64,000 nucleotides of DNA, taken from positions 1 to 64,000 of the forward strand of contig NZ_JACIEZ010000014.1 of the NCBI RefSeq assembly GCF_014197145.1, given 5' to 3'. The stretch comes from Gellertiella hungarica. GTDB taxonomy: Bacteria > Pseudomonadota > Alphaproteobacteria > Rhizobiales > Rhizobiaceae. Below the pieces are notes generated by a model, which saw only the letters and a program-made list of their open reading frames with translations, was not told the origin of the DNA and made no database searches. The position numbers and the translations under genes are program-made. Of this stretch, positions 1 to 8,178 are shown piece after piece (the stretch's first letter is position 1; every line of letters starts with the position of its first letter).

Positions 1-211
1 CTCGAAAGTCATGACACGGTTCCTTCTCTGAGTTGCGCAGAATGATCTTAGCATCTCGCGCGACGGGTTCGGAGGGCCGTCCACATCATCAATTTCGCCG
101 CTGCGCAACGAAATCGGCTCCCCCACGCCCCGCAGGCCGCCTATGGCGGTCATTGACCCAAACCCTCGCTTGTCGGTCCCGCACCTTTGTTTTCATTCAA
201 AGGAGCCGACG

Positions 212-376
212 ATGACCACTTACGACCACATCAACGAACTGCGCGCCGAACTTGCAGCGTCATTCGACCAGGCCGAGCGTCAGCAGATCGCAGCTGAGCT
301 GGCGGCGGCCGAAGCGAAGCTTGCCGAGGAAGAGGCCGCATTCAAGGCATTGATCAGCGCCGAGCCGCCCCACTAG
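212..376 (+). CDS. small acidic coiled-coil-like hypothetical protein
   Basis: A 54-residue protein starting at an ATG preceded by AGGAGC at 201-206; longer upstream starts lack such a site. It is rich in Ala and Glu with heptad-like spacing, so one amphipathic helix or short coiled coil is the only structure I can propose. I recognise no family. It lies alone, convergent with the zeta-toxin gene on the other strand. The ribosome-binding site and helical composition support a real gene; its function is unknown. Confidence 0.5.
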   Translation: MTTYDHINELRAELAASFDQAERQQIAAELAAAEAKLAEEEAAFKALISAEPPH

Positions 377-452
377 GGCGGCTCGTTCCAATGCCGGCGC
401 GTTGGGTATTATTGCGCTGTTACACGGTACCCTTCATCCAGGGCACCAGCCC

Positions 453-1085
453 CTACTCGATCGCGGTTCGAAGACGGTACGTCTCCCCTACCCTTACGAC
501 GTCATAGGCTTCCATAACACGACCTTCGAACAGCCTGTGCAGCGGATTGCGACGATCAACGTCAGACCCGACGATCACGCCAGCACAGACGCGGAAAATC
601 TCCCGGGGCTCGATACCGCTGTTGTCTATCAGCAGCGCCTCATCAGCGTATCTGAGGGCGCTAGACAGCATCCGCAGCGATCCTTCATGGCGCCGTCGGA
701 TGATGTCTTCCGGAATGTCGTGGCCGCCCTTCTCTACCCGACGCTGAACACGTTCGATGTTGAGCTCAACTGAATCCAGGGCGACGTAGTAGAGGCCGAC
801 ATAGTACCCAGTCGCCTGGGCTCGGCTCATCAGATTGATTGACTGTTGGCTGCTCAAGGTGGTCTCAAAGACGAACGACTGCCGGGTCTCGATCATCTCA
901 CGGATCTTCATGAGAGCCGCCCTCCCCGCTGCCATGGCGGCTGCCCGGCCATCCCTGGATCCTGTGAGCTGTTTGGCAATCTCATCAGCGTTGACCCAAG
1001 CACCGTCGAGCTGCAGCTTGGCATACGCCGATGACTTGCCCGATCCGTTGGGACCGCCAAGAACGATACAGGTTGGCTGGGACAA
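453..1085 (-). CDS. zeta toxin family protein (P-loop kinase-like)
   Basis: A 210-residue P-loop protein. The Walker A motif GGPNGSGKS sits at about residues 10-18 and FETTLSS at about 73-79, both typical of the zeta/PezT family, whose members phosphorylate UDP-activated amino sugars and poison cell-wall synthesis. The start is TTG at 1085, 12 bp after the stop of a 55-residue gene on the same strand that is the likely antitoxin. The length fits compact single-domain zeta proteins. The fold call is firm. Toxicity is inferred, because some members of this superfamily act as plain kinases. Confidence 0.8.
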   Translation of the reverse strand: MSQPTCIVLGGPNGSGKSSAYAKLQLDGAWVNADEIAKQLTGSRDGRAAAMAAGRAALMKIREMIETRQSFVFETTLSSQQSINLMSRAQATGYYVGLYYVALDSVELNIERVQRRVEKGGHDIPEDIIRRRHEGSLRMLSSALRYADEALLIDNSGIEPREIFRVCAGVIVGSDVDRRNPLHRLFEGRVMEAYDVVRVGETYRLRTAIE

Positions 1086-1097
1086 AGAGTGACGACC

Positions 1098-1265
1098 TCA
1101 GGCGGCAGAAATGCGCTTTCTCTGCTCAAATGTTGCCTGATCCTCGGCCTCATTCTGGAGGTCACGAGCGGAGATCGGCAGTCCCAAGCGACGGCTCTCG
1201 GCAATCGCTTCGCGGCCGATCTGCTTCAGGGCTTCCTTGTTCTCGTCAAACTTCTTCAAGAGCAT
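1098..1265 (-). CDS. putative antitoxin partner of the zeta toxin
   Basis: A 55-residue gene immediately upstream of the zeta-toxin gene, ATG at 1265 down to TGA at 1098, preceded by TAGGAG. The product is highly charged and helical (starts MLLKKFDENKEAL, ends KRISAA). The operon order, 12-bp spacing and small helical product match zeta antitoxins, which cover the toxin ATP site with a helical bundle. I do not recognise the sequence as classical epsilon or PezA; it would be a shorter alphaproteobacterial type. The role comes from context only. Confidence 0.6.
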   Translation of the reverse strand: MLLKKFDENKEALKQIGREAIAESRRLGLPISARDLQNEAEDQATFEQRKRISAA

Positions 1266-1438
1266 TTGCGGTCTCCTAAGGAAAGAATATAGCGCAGAGC
1301 AAGCCCGTCGGCAAATCAGGACTTTCCCAGATGAAGGCGTCAGGCGACGCGATCAAAAGCTGCAGATCTGCTCTTTGCGCGTCTAGAAAGAGGATGGTAC
1401 CCTTCTGAATCCGTTGCAACGGGAAGGATGATCACGCC

Positions 1439-1786
1439 ATGATAGACGAAGTAGTCGACCTTTCGAAAACGCTGGTTTGGACTGTCGGAATGATCACGCA
1501 AGCCGGTCCTGATGAACGTAAGAGAGTAGTCAATGCTTATCGCGAAGCGCAGGACCTGGTTGCGCAGATCCCCAAAACCGACGAAGGCGCACGGCCTCGT
1601 ATTGTCGCTTGCTTCCATCGCTCGGATAAATACCGCGCTGTCGAAGATATCGCCTGCGTTGGCTGGATCCTGACGGCGATCGAGGAACGCGTCAATGAAG
1701 GCGACCTTCCCGATTGGCGAAAGCTTCGCAAGGTCGTGAAGAACGCGGTGAAGCTCCTGTCGGACCCTGCCCCGACGCTTCACTGA
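1439..1786 (+). CDS. hypothetical protein
   Basis: A 115-residue soluble protein with no signal peptide or membrane segment and mixed alpha/beta character. It starts at an ATG with weak upstream GGAAGG. I recognise no family. It stands alone between the zeta module and the left copy of the 202-bp repeat. Normal amino-acid composition over the whole length supports coding; function is unknown. Confidence 0.5.
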   Translation: MIDEVVDLSKTLVWTVGMITQAGPDERKRVVNAYREAQDLVAQIPKTDEGARPRIVACFHRSDKYRAVEDIACVGWILTAIEERVNEGDLPDWRKLRKVVKNAVKLLSDPAPTLH

Positions 1787-1844
1787 ATGCAGTCAGGTCC
1801 GGCACACATCCGATGGTTAGACATTGCTTTTGGCCTGGTGATGC

Positions 1845-2046
1845 GGAACGGTTTTGGCGGGGGAAGTCGGTCCCGGCTTCCGCTTCGCGGCGCTATGCTA
1901 AGCCTCCTGCGGCTTCCCTTCTTCCGTCAAAACCGTGTCGAGAATTCCCGCTTTCCCGCCCCTGAAGGAGGAGCGGCGCTATGCTGAAAGCTCCGATGTT
2001 CTTCATTGTCCTTCTCGGATCTCGGACTGGCGCCGATCGATCCGAG
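1845..2046. repeat. 202-bp direct repeat, left copy
   Basis: This segment recurs at 11573-11773 in the same orientation with four substitutions and one single-base indel (counted by eye). Each copy contains the subrepeat CGGCGCTATGCT twice and encodes no convincing protein. The two copies flank about 9.5 kb of accessory genes. It may be a remnant of a mobile element, a duplicated intergenic element, or a site of homologous recombination. Confidence 0.9.
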
Positions 2047-2151
2047 CGGTGCCTTCGCCAGAAGGGGGGGAAGGACGCCGCATGAGCGCCGGCTATTCGC
2101 CAATGGCGGCCGGCGCGCGGCGGAAACCAGAGCCAACCCATTGAGTGCAAG

Positions 2152-2670
2152 TTATGGCGCGGCTTTCGCCGCGCCATTCCCTTTCTGCTTCTCGATCGTC
2201 CGGGGCTCCATAGCAAGCACAAGGTCATGCACCATCTTCAAGGCCGTTTCGTCGAGCTTCTGCAGGTGGCCGACCGTTTCTTCCATCAGCTTGTTTCTCT
2301 CTGCTTCCTGTGAGTTGCCTTCGGATTGAGGGGGCCGTTCTTTGACGAAAGGATCGAAGAACTCTTCCGGGGTGATATTCAGGACTTCGAAAACGTGGAG
2401 CAGGCGTCCGACTGTCATCAAGGAGGAGGCGGTTTCGTAGCGGGCGTAGGTAGCCTCCTTCAGCCCTAGCAGCATAGCGACTTTGGCTTGCGCAAGTTGT
2501 CGATCGGTTCGCAGGTCTCTGAGCCTTTGCGCGACAAGCAGATCCAGTTGCCTGAGATCGATGATCTTGCCATTGAGCCGTTTGCGATAAACCGGATGAT
2601 CTTTGTCTGGGTCTACAACGCGTTCAAGTCCGAGATAGCTTACCCACTGCTCGAGTCCGAAACCTGCCAT
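2152..2670 (-). CDS. XRE-family helix-turn-helix regulator
   Basis: About 172 residues. An N-terminal segment of about 45 residues precedes an XRE-type helix-turn-helix at roughly residues 50-105, with QAKVAMLLGLKEATYARYE as the recognition region and LTVGRLLHVFEVL-like helices after it, then an acidic helical tail. Such proteins are cytoplasmic DNA-binding repressors or activators. The ATG at 2670 was chosen; GTG at 2685 is possible. A related layout (short N-terminal segment, helix-turn-helix, charged tail) occurs in the regulator at 32184-32798. The target is unknown; autoregulation or plasmid transfer control is plausible. Confidence 0.8.
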   Translation of the reverse strand: MAGFGLEQWVSYLGLERVVDPDKDHPVYRKRLNGKIIDLRQLDLLVAQRLRDLRTDRQLAQAKVAMLLGLKEATYARYETASSLMTVGRLLHVFEVLNITPEEFFDPFVKERPPQSEGNSQEAERNKLMEETVGHLQKLDETALKMVHDLVLAMEPRTIEKQKGNGAAKAAP

Positions 2671-3394
2671 TGCCACCAACCACACTGGAAATTAATCGTT
2701 ATTCCTCTGGAACAAATAAAGATGGCACCTCGAAAGTCTACCCTGAATAGCTACTTTAGCGCATCGCTTTGCGACCCCGCTCTATGCCTTCGGCACGGAG
2801 CCAGCAGGCGCTGTCTCCGCCCATTCGGGTGATGATCGGTTGCGCTGCGGCTTCGCCTTCAATCACATGCATCTTGGGCAAAAATCGGTACCGACATTTA
2901 CAGCCTCTCCCGATCGACCCATATTGGCTACTGATCAAGTCAGGTCGTGGCAAGTCTCTAGCCCTTTCTTGTCGCGTGCCTACGGAGGCCGCCCCGCCTG
3001 ATCGGGGCGGCCTCTCCACTCTCCCAAAGCTCTTCACAGTCATCAGCATCAGGATGATTTGTCCGGTTTACGTCACGATGAAGCAGTGACGCCGGAGGCG
3101 TCCTGTCAGTCTCATCGATGAGGGAAAGAGGAGCGCCGCCCCCTCTCCCTCACAAGGGGAAAAAACGGTCTCCCCGTCCTTCCTTCGCGCAGCCTTGGGG
3201 CAGCGCTTTGTGCAGGAGCGCCGCTGACGCGCCGCCCCTTCGGCTTTGCCTCGGGCGGGCGAACCCCCTCCGTTTTTATCCCCTTGCCACCCTCTCCCCC
3301 GCTGCTCCGCGCGAACTCGGGAACAGGAGCGGGGCTCCTGCCCACGAGGGGCACGAGAAGACCGCTTCGCGGAGTTGGAGAAAGGGTGAGAACT
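2671..3394. other. 724-bp intergenic region with a perfect hairpin
   Basis: No convincing long gene. It holds a perfect 12-bp inverted repeat at 2985-2996/3003-3014 (GAGGCCGCCCCG arm) without a T-run on either strand, so it is not a classical terminator. A 38-residue reading frame on the minus strand (2756-2872) has natural-looking composition but no clear ribosome-binding site. The part at 3120-3390 is a GC-rich leader of the kind that precedes several genes of this plasmid. Confidence 0.5.
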
Positions 3395-3850
3395 ATGACC
3401 ACAACCGCAACCGTTTACCTCCTGGACCCGGAAGCCGGGACCATTCAAGCCGCACAGGTCGCAGCACCTAGCGCGTTCTCTCAGACCTACGGGCTAATTG
3501 GATGCCAGCTTGTCGAGGTAGTGCCATTCGACACGAGCCACGTTCTTATCGTCGATGAGGAGGGTTTGCGCGACGGCTTGACCGCTTTCACTGTCTTTGA
3601 TGGCTACCCGCAGCCATTGGCTGGAAAGATCGTTCTTGCCAGCCTGGACGGCTCGCATGTCCTACCGCCGCAGATCAGCATTGAGGAAGCAGCGGCCCGC
3701 CTGAACGTCTGCAAGCCGGTTCTTGATCCGGTCTTTGCCAAGGCAGACGAGCATTCCCCCAATGGGGTCATTCTGGGCGGCGCTTTGATCGGGTTCCAGA
3801 CCCGCATCACCCGCACTCACCCAACCGTCATGGCGGGGGTCGTCCGATGA
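3395..3850 (+). CDS. hypothetical protein, DUF3846-like
   Basis: A 151-residue protein from the ATG at 3395 (AAAGGGTGAG upstream). The segment LVEVVPFDTSHVLIVDEEGL at about residues 37-56, followed by a region on the gene's own default value, resembles DUF3846 proteins of phages and plasmids, which have no known role. It is first in a cluster of five small accessory genes read in one direction and overlaps the next gene by 4 bp (ATGA), implying translational coupling. The family call is tentative. Confidence 0.6.
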   Translation: MTTTATVYLLDPEAGTIQAAQVAAPSAFSQTYGLIGCQLVEVVPFDTSHVLIVDEEGLRDGLTAFTVFDGYPQPLAGKIVLASLDGSHVLPPQISIEEAAARLNVCKPVLDPVFAKADEHSPNGVILGGALIGFQTRITRTHPTVMAGVVR

Positions 3851-4845
3851 TCATCGCTGTTGTCGAGGACCGCACCCTGTCCATTCTCGCCGGAACCTTT
3901 GCCGCGACCATCGCGGCGAAGGACATCGAACATAGCTTCCATGCCCTTACTCATTTTCCGGAGCGGCGCACCCTTTCCGAACTGGAAGGGCTGGCAGAGC
4001 GCCTGAACGGCTTTGCCGCTTACATGGTGGAGCTGTGGGAGCAAGCAAAACTGCCCCTGCCGGACGCTGAATTAGAGGCCTTTGCCCGCCGTCATGTCGA
4101 GATGACCGCCAAGTATTGGGCAGCGGAAGGCCGTTGCATGAACTGGTTTATCACCGGACCTGCCCGCTTTCCCGTCGCCCGCAATGAAAAGCGGATGCGA
4201 GTATCAGACGCCCGCCGTGCTGACGTCTCGGCCCATATCGCGACTGCGAAAAAAGCATTGAAGCGCAAGGCGTTTCCCCACGGGACCGATGACGAGCCGA
4301 TCCGCTCCGGCGACCCGGCAGCCATGCAGCGCATCGCCTCGCGGATCGAAGACCTGGCACTGTCCATCGACCGGATGAAACGGGCGAATGTCATCATTCG
4401 CCGGATGGAGAAGGATCAGGCGAGCGAAGCCGACATTCTGGCCCGTGTGGTGGCCGAAACCGGCATGGACGAGGAGAGGGCATCTCGTGGCGTTACCCTT
4501 GCCCCGTGGCAGAACCGACGCGGCTTTTCCACCACCAACACCCGCGCCGAACTGCGCCGCATGCAAACCCGCCTCGCATCGCTTGCTGCGATGAAGAAGA
4601 GCGGCGACCGCGCCGAGGACGTCGAGACGGAGGCAGGAGCCGTCACGGTCAAGGAAAATACCGACATGGCCCGCATTCAGTTGCTGTTTCCCGGCAAGCC
4701 GGACGAACAGACGCGGCGCACCCTGAAATCTCAAGGGTTCCGCTGGTCGCCGTCGCAGGGGGCTTGGCAGCGCAACTTGAACGAGGCCGGACGCTATGCG
4801 GCCAAGTGCGTCTTGAAATCGATCAGCGGCGACAGCGCCGCTTGA
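3847..4845 (+). CDS. hypothetical plasmid protein (332 aa)
   Basis: A soluble protein of 332 residues. The middle contains WFITGPARFPVARNEKRM, a signature I associate with uncharacterised plasmid and phage proteins; the last 55 residues (from about 275, IQLLFPGKPDEQTRRTLKS onward) look like a small domain for recognising or processing a polypeptide or nucleic acid, seen at the ends of large mobile-element proteins. It is coupled to the preceding gene by an ATGA overlap. No catalytic motif is evident and I assign no function. Confidence 0.7.
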   Translation: MIIAVVEDRTLSILAGTFAATIAAKDIEHSFHALTHFPERRTLSELEGLAERLNGFAAYMVELWEQAKLPLPDAELEAFARRHVEMTAKYWAAEGRCMNWFITGPARFPVARNEKRMRVSDARRADVSAHIATAKKALKRKAFPHGTDDEPIRSGDPAAMQRIASRIEDLALSIDRMKRANVIIRRMEKDQASEADILARVVAETGMDEERASRGVTLAPWQNRRGFSTTNTRAELRRMQTRLASLAAMKKSGDRAEDVETEAGAVTVKENTDMARIQLLFPGKPDEQTRRTLKSQGFRWSPSQGAWQRNLNEAGRYAAKCVLKSISGDSAA

Positions 4846-4873
4846 TCAGCCCCGGAAAACAGAGGATCCCCAC

Positions 4874-5320
4874 ATGAATGAGCAAATCTTTACAGTCATG
4901 GAGTTTTCCGGCCGAGGAGACGCCATGTTCGGCGGCAGTGCCGCCGACTGGAGCCTATACACCCAAGAAGACGGCTCGAACGCTTTCATGAGCGCCGCCG
5001 ACGCGCAGCGCCGCCAACTGGTGAAAGCCTATTTCCCGACCAAGAAGGAGGCAAGTGAGGCCGGAGAGGCAGCCAGTCAGCGCAAGGGCCTGATTTCGGC
5101 CTTGCCTGTTCGGCGTGTTGACGAGATCCCCTATGCGCAATTGCGCTGGATTGTCGGAAACATGCACGTTGGAACCAGCGATGACGACTTGAAAGCCGAC
5201 ATCAAGGGACGCGCGAAGTCGGGCATGACAGAGAATCCCGACCTTCTGGCGCAGGCGTGCGCCTATGCACTGGCAAGCCACCGAGCCAATCAGGGCTTGG
5301 TTGCCCATTTCCGGCTGTAG
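4874..5320 (+). CDS. hypothetical protein (148 aa)
   Basis: A soluble 148-residue protein in the small-gene cluster, 28 bp after the previous stop, with GAGGATCC upstream of the ATG. No motif or membrane segment is recognisable. The last third is helical and Ala-rich. The cluster position and uniform codon use support a real gene; the role is unknown. Confidence 0.65.
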   Translation: MNEQIFTVMEFSGRGDAMFGGSAADWSLYTQEDGSNAFMSAADAQRRQLVKAYFPTKKEASEAGEAASQRKGLISALPVRRVDEIPYAQLRWIVGNMHVGTSDDDLKADIKGRAKSGMTENPDLLAQACAYALASHRANQGLVAHFRL

Positions 5321-5330
5321 GAGGCGAAGC

Positions 5331-5567
5331 ATGAAAAGCAACGGCCAGCGCCGAAGCGTTGAGGTGTTCGACACGCCCTCCGGTTTAGGAGGGAGCCACA
5401 CGGTTGAGGTTGTCGAGGACCTTCGAAACAATAAGGTCAAGGTGCGCGTCTGGTATGGGCGCGCCACCGCGGCAGGTTGGGAAGCGTGGAAGGATTGGGA
5501 CGGCTACCGCTTTGAGACCGACCGCGCCAACCTGACCAACAAGCGGTCAATGCCGCTGTTCAAATAG
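5331..5567 (+). CDS. small hypothetical protein (78 aa)
   Basis: The ATG at 5331 follows TAGGAGG at 5317-5323, which overlaps the stop of the preceding gene, so the two are probably translated together. The product is a basic beta-rich protein of 78 residues with several Trp (VWYGRATAAGWEAWKDWDGY), resembling a small SH3-like or OB-like fold. No family is recognised. Confidence 0.65.
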   Translation: MKSNGQRRSVEVFDTPSGLGGSHTVEVVEDLRNNKVKVRVWYGRATAAGWEAWKDWDGYRFETDRANLTNKRSMPLFK

Positions 5568-5613
5568 GACCTGGGCCGCATTTCGATGCGGCCCGACATC
5601 AGGAGGGACACCA

Positions 5614-5919
5614 TTGAGCCGCTACACCGTGACCGCGAAAATCGACGAAGAGACCGACGAGAACGTCGTAATCGGCTATGATCCGCCGTTGCGCACCTTC
5701 TTTCTGCAGGCGTTTCCCGATGAGGAAACCGACGAATATGCCCTATGGTTCGGGACGCATCTTGAGCAGCACCCAAGCCTAGAATCGATCATCGAGAGCG
5801 CGCGCCGTTTTGGCTATGAGATCGAAGGGCTGTCACAGAACGCCATCGTCGCCATGACAAAGGAAGCGGGAACGCCGACGCCGCCAAGCCTTGGCGAGCG
5901 GCTAGGATTGGTACGCTGA
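5614..5919 (+). CDS. small acidic hypothetical protein (101 aa)
   Basis: Starts at TTG 5614 behind a strong AGGAGGGA at 5601-5608; no ATG is available in frame at the right spacing, so the TTG is preferred. The product is acidic (many Glu/Asp), beta-rich at its start and helical at its end. It is last in the five-gene accessory run. Unknown function; acidic plasmid proteins are sometimes DNA mimics, but nothing here proves that. Confidence 0.6.
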   Translation: MSRYTVTAKIDEETDENVVIGYDPPLRTFFLQAFPDEETDEYALWFGTHLEQHPSLESIIESARRFGYEIEGLSQNAIVAMTKEAGTPTPPSLGERLGLVR

Positions 5920-6102
5920 CAATTGTTGGATGCTTTGTTGCGGGGCTGGTTCGGAAGAAATGGCCCCGTAGCCATTTTGGCAGTTGCGAACCTGGCCGCA
6001 TCGAGCGGGCTGCGGTCCGCCCGAAGGGAGCCCATGCCCCTCCCCTCGGCTCCCCTCCCGCCCGGCATGCTGCCGCCGTTGGCGGCTCTTTGATCATCTC
6101 GC

Positions 6103-6459
6103 TCAGGAGGTTGATCGAACCGGGCGATCCGCCAGCAATGAACTCATTTCCTTGGCGGAAAGCGTGCTTTTTGTCGCAATCAGATAGGCCGCGAGATAGG
6201 TCAGCTTCAGGTTGGCTTCTCCCTCTCCCTTTGGCTTGTAATTGATGATTGCCAAGCGGCGTGCCGTCGCTTTTTTCCCCCCTTGAACGGCTGCCGAGTG
6301 CTGATCGATCAACTCACGAAGCGAGGGGCCTTCTCCAGTCGCACTACCTGCGGTTTCCGTTCCAACGTGCTTGGACGACAGCTCGTCCGAGGTAAAGCTT
6401 GTGCGCAGAGTGGCTGTTGCCCGATGCGACGAACGCGAACTGGATAACGACAGTAGCAT
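6103..6459 (-). CDS. hypothetical protein, divergent from the RcgA-like gene
   Basis: About 118 residues from the ATG at 6459, which follows GGTGAGG at a good distance. The N-terminal half is Ser/Thr-rich and probably disordered; the C-terminal half (about residues 58-118) is helical. It shares a 108-bp intergenic region with the membrane-protein gene at 6568, so it might regulate it, but no helix-turn-helix can be named. Confidence 0.45.
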   Translation of the reverse strand: MLLSLSSSRSSHRATATLRTSFTSDELSSKHVGTETAGSATGEGPSLRELIDQHSAAVQGGKKATARRLAIINYKPKGEGEANLKLTYLAAYLIATKSTLSAKEMSSLLADRPVRSTS

Positions 6460-6567
6460 GGTGGATGCCTCACCGATCAAGTTGCATTGGAGGGGCTTTA
6501 AGACCATTGAACCTGACGAAACGCACGATAGGATGCGAAACGAAACGAAATCCGGGCCTGCAAGTCA

Positions 6568-8178
6568 TTGGAAAAAAACGGTAAGATTTTTGTCGCGCCG
6601 CCTAACGACGGAAGCGATTTCAAGGAGCTGTTCAAGCAGATGGCCGCTGCAGGAGCCGGTCGGCCCTTGGGTGATGATGGTTTTCCGCAAGGTCCCTGGA
6701 CGCCGGAACTGCTGGCGGATGCCATTTCAAAGATCGACTCCAATCGCGGCGGGGTGGATCTCCGCACGGTCCAGCTCTGGTTTCAGGAGAACGACAAGGG
6801 CATCAGCACCACCAACATTCTCTGGCTCGCACGCATCTTTGGTTGCGGCGACAAGGAGGCGACGAATGATTGGATGAAGGAGCTTAGTGCAGCGCAAGCT
6901 CGCCTGACTGCCAAGCGACGGGGTAACAAGAAGACTGGCGGCGCAGCTACTTCGCGAGTGCCGGACATGCCGGCGCCAGCCGCAAACCAGATTCCGCTAA
7001 CGCCGGTCGTCTCGGTGGATCTTCAACCTATGTCGACGGAGCGGCCATCTGGTTTGGCGATCAGGACTGAGGCGATTTTCTCTCACGGATCACACTTGAA
7101 TTTGCCGTCTTCGGTCTTCGCCGGTTCGTCCGCGCTTGGGTTCCTGTCCTATATCCTTGGGATCCACACCATCACCTATATGCGCGAGGACGGTATCGAA
7201 AAACAGGTCGGCTTTCTGTGGGCGCCGAACTGGACCTTCCTCTTCATGGTGCTGCTGCCGCTGTTCTTCGCCATAGTCATCGAGCTTCTGGTTTTCTGGA
7301 AACATGATGCACGTCCAAGGTTTCTGGCACATGCCGATCGACCTCAAAGCGGGGATGCCTGGATTCAAAACCTGCAGGCGAACTCCCATACCTATTGGGC
7401 GGTTTTCCTGATCTGCATCTTGTTTGCCGGCCTGGCTCAATGGATTGGGGTGCAGCTGATCCCGCTGTTAGAACAGGCGCAGGATTTTGCCCCGAGTTGG
7501 GGGACGATTGGCATCATACGGCCTGACATAATCTCGACCCCGGCGGCCATCGTCTTCACCGCCCTCGCCTACCTCTATATGTCCGTCACCTTCTACCTGC
7601 TCTTCGCGGGCCTGATCATTCTGCATACGATCATCCATGATCTTTGGAAGCTCGATAGCCAAGCGACGCTTCGGATTGATCAGGCATCAGGGCCGGGGGT
7701 CAGTGAGGCCGCTCTGAGGATCATGCGGGGGGTGTTCCGATGCACAGTTCTCGTCGTCCTGGCCGCCATCTGCATGAAAGCGCAGAGCGCCTATCTCGCT
7801 TCACAAGGCCCCGACATCATAACGTGGATCGTTCGCGATGTGTGGGCTGCCCTCACCAACTACGATGACGGCGATCATATCTTCGGCTATCGAATGCCAA
7901 CCCACTACAGCAGCCTCCTCGTCGCAATATCGACCTGCAGCGTCTTCCTGTATGGAGCGATCCGGCTGGGCAGTGACAGACGTCTGCGAGCGCCCTTGTG
8001 GAAGATGTCTTCCGCGATCGGACTGCTCCTGATCTCGTATCTGACGATCGATGCCTTTGACGGCTTCTCGGTTCTGCTGATTGTCGCCGCATTGATCGCC
8101 ACATACGGGCTATTTGATCCAGAGTTTGGATCCGGCTGGCGAGCCGGCGATATGGAAGGCGACAGCCATGTTTCATAG
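6568..8178 (+). CDS. polytopic membrane protein, RcgA-like, with HTH-like N-terminus
   Basis: A 536-residue inner-membrane protein. Residues 1-125 are cytoplasmic and contain a helix-turn-helix-like stretch (VDLRTVQLWFQENDKGIST, about 60-78) and a basic end; then come about nine hydrophobic segments from residue 185 on, in two groups. It resembles the RcgA family of putative transporters first noted in conjugation control of rhizobial plasmids; this is from memory and moderately sure. The TTG start at 6568 lacks a clear ribosome-binding site. Its last 11 bases overlap the hydrolase gene, so the two probably act together. Confidence 0.65.
   Translation: MEKNGKIFVAPPNDGSDFKELFKQMAAAGAGRPLGDDGFPQGPWTPELLADAISKIDSNRGGVDLRTVQLWFQENDKGISTTNILWLARIFGCGDKEATNDWMKELSAAQARLTAKRRGNKKTGGAATSRVPDMPAPAANQIPLTPVVSVDLQPMSTERPSGLAIRTEAIFSHGSHLNLPSSVFAGSSALGFLSYILGIHTITYMREDGIEKQVGFLWAPNWTFLFMVLLPLFFAIVIELLVFWKHDARPRFLAHADRPQSGDAWIQNLQANSHTYWAVFLICILFAGLAQWIGVQLIPLLEQAQDFAPSWGTIGIIRPDIISTPAAIVFTALAYLYMSVTFYLLFAGLIILHTIIHDLWKLDSQATLRIDQASGPGVSEAALRIMRGVFRCTVLVVLAAICMKAQSAYLASQGPDIITWIVRDVWAALTNYDDGDHIFGYRMPTHYSSLLVAISTCSVFLYGAIRLGSDRRLRAPLWKMSSAIGLLLISYLTIDAFDGFSVLLIVAALIATYGLFDPEFGSGWRAGDMEGDSHVS

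Noticed and set aside
908-1204. Minus-strand frame overlapping the zeta toxin start
   Set aside because: It lies in another frame across the toxin and antitoxin genes, both of which have better support.
2756-2872. 38-residue minus-strand frame
   Set aside because: Natural-looking composition but no ribosome-binding site and no recognisable family; too weak to list as a gene.
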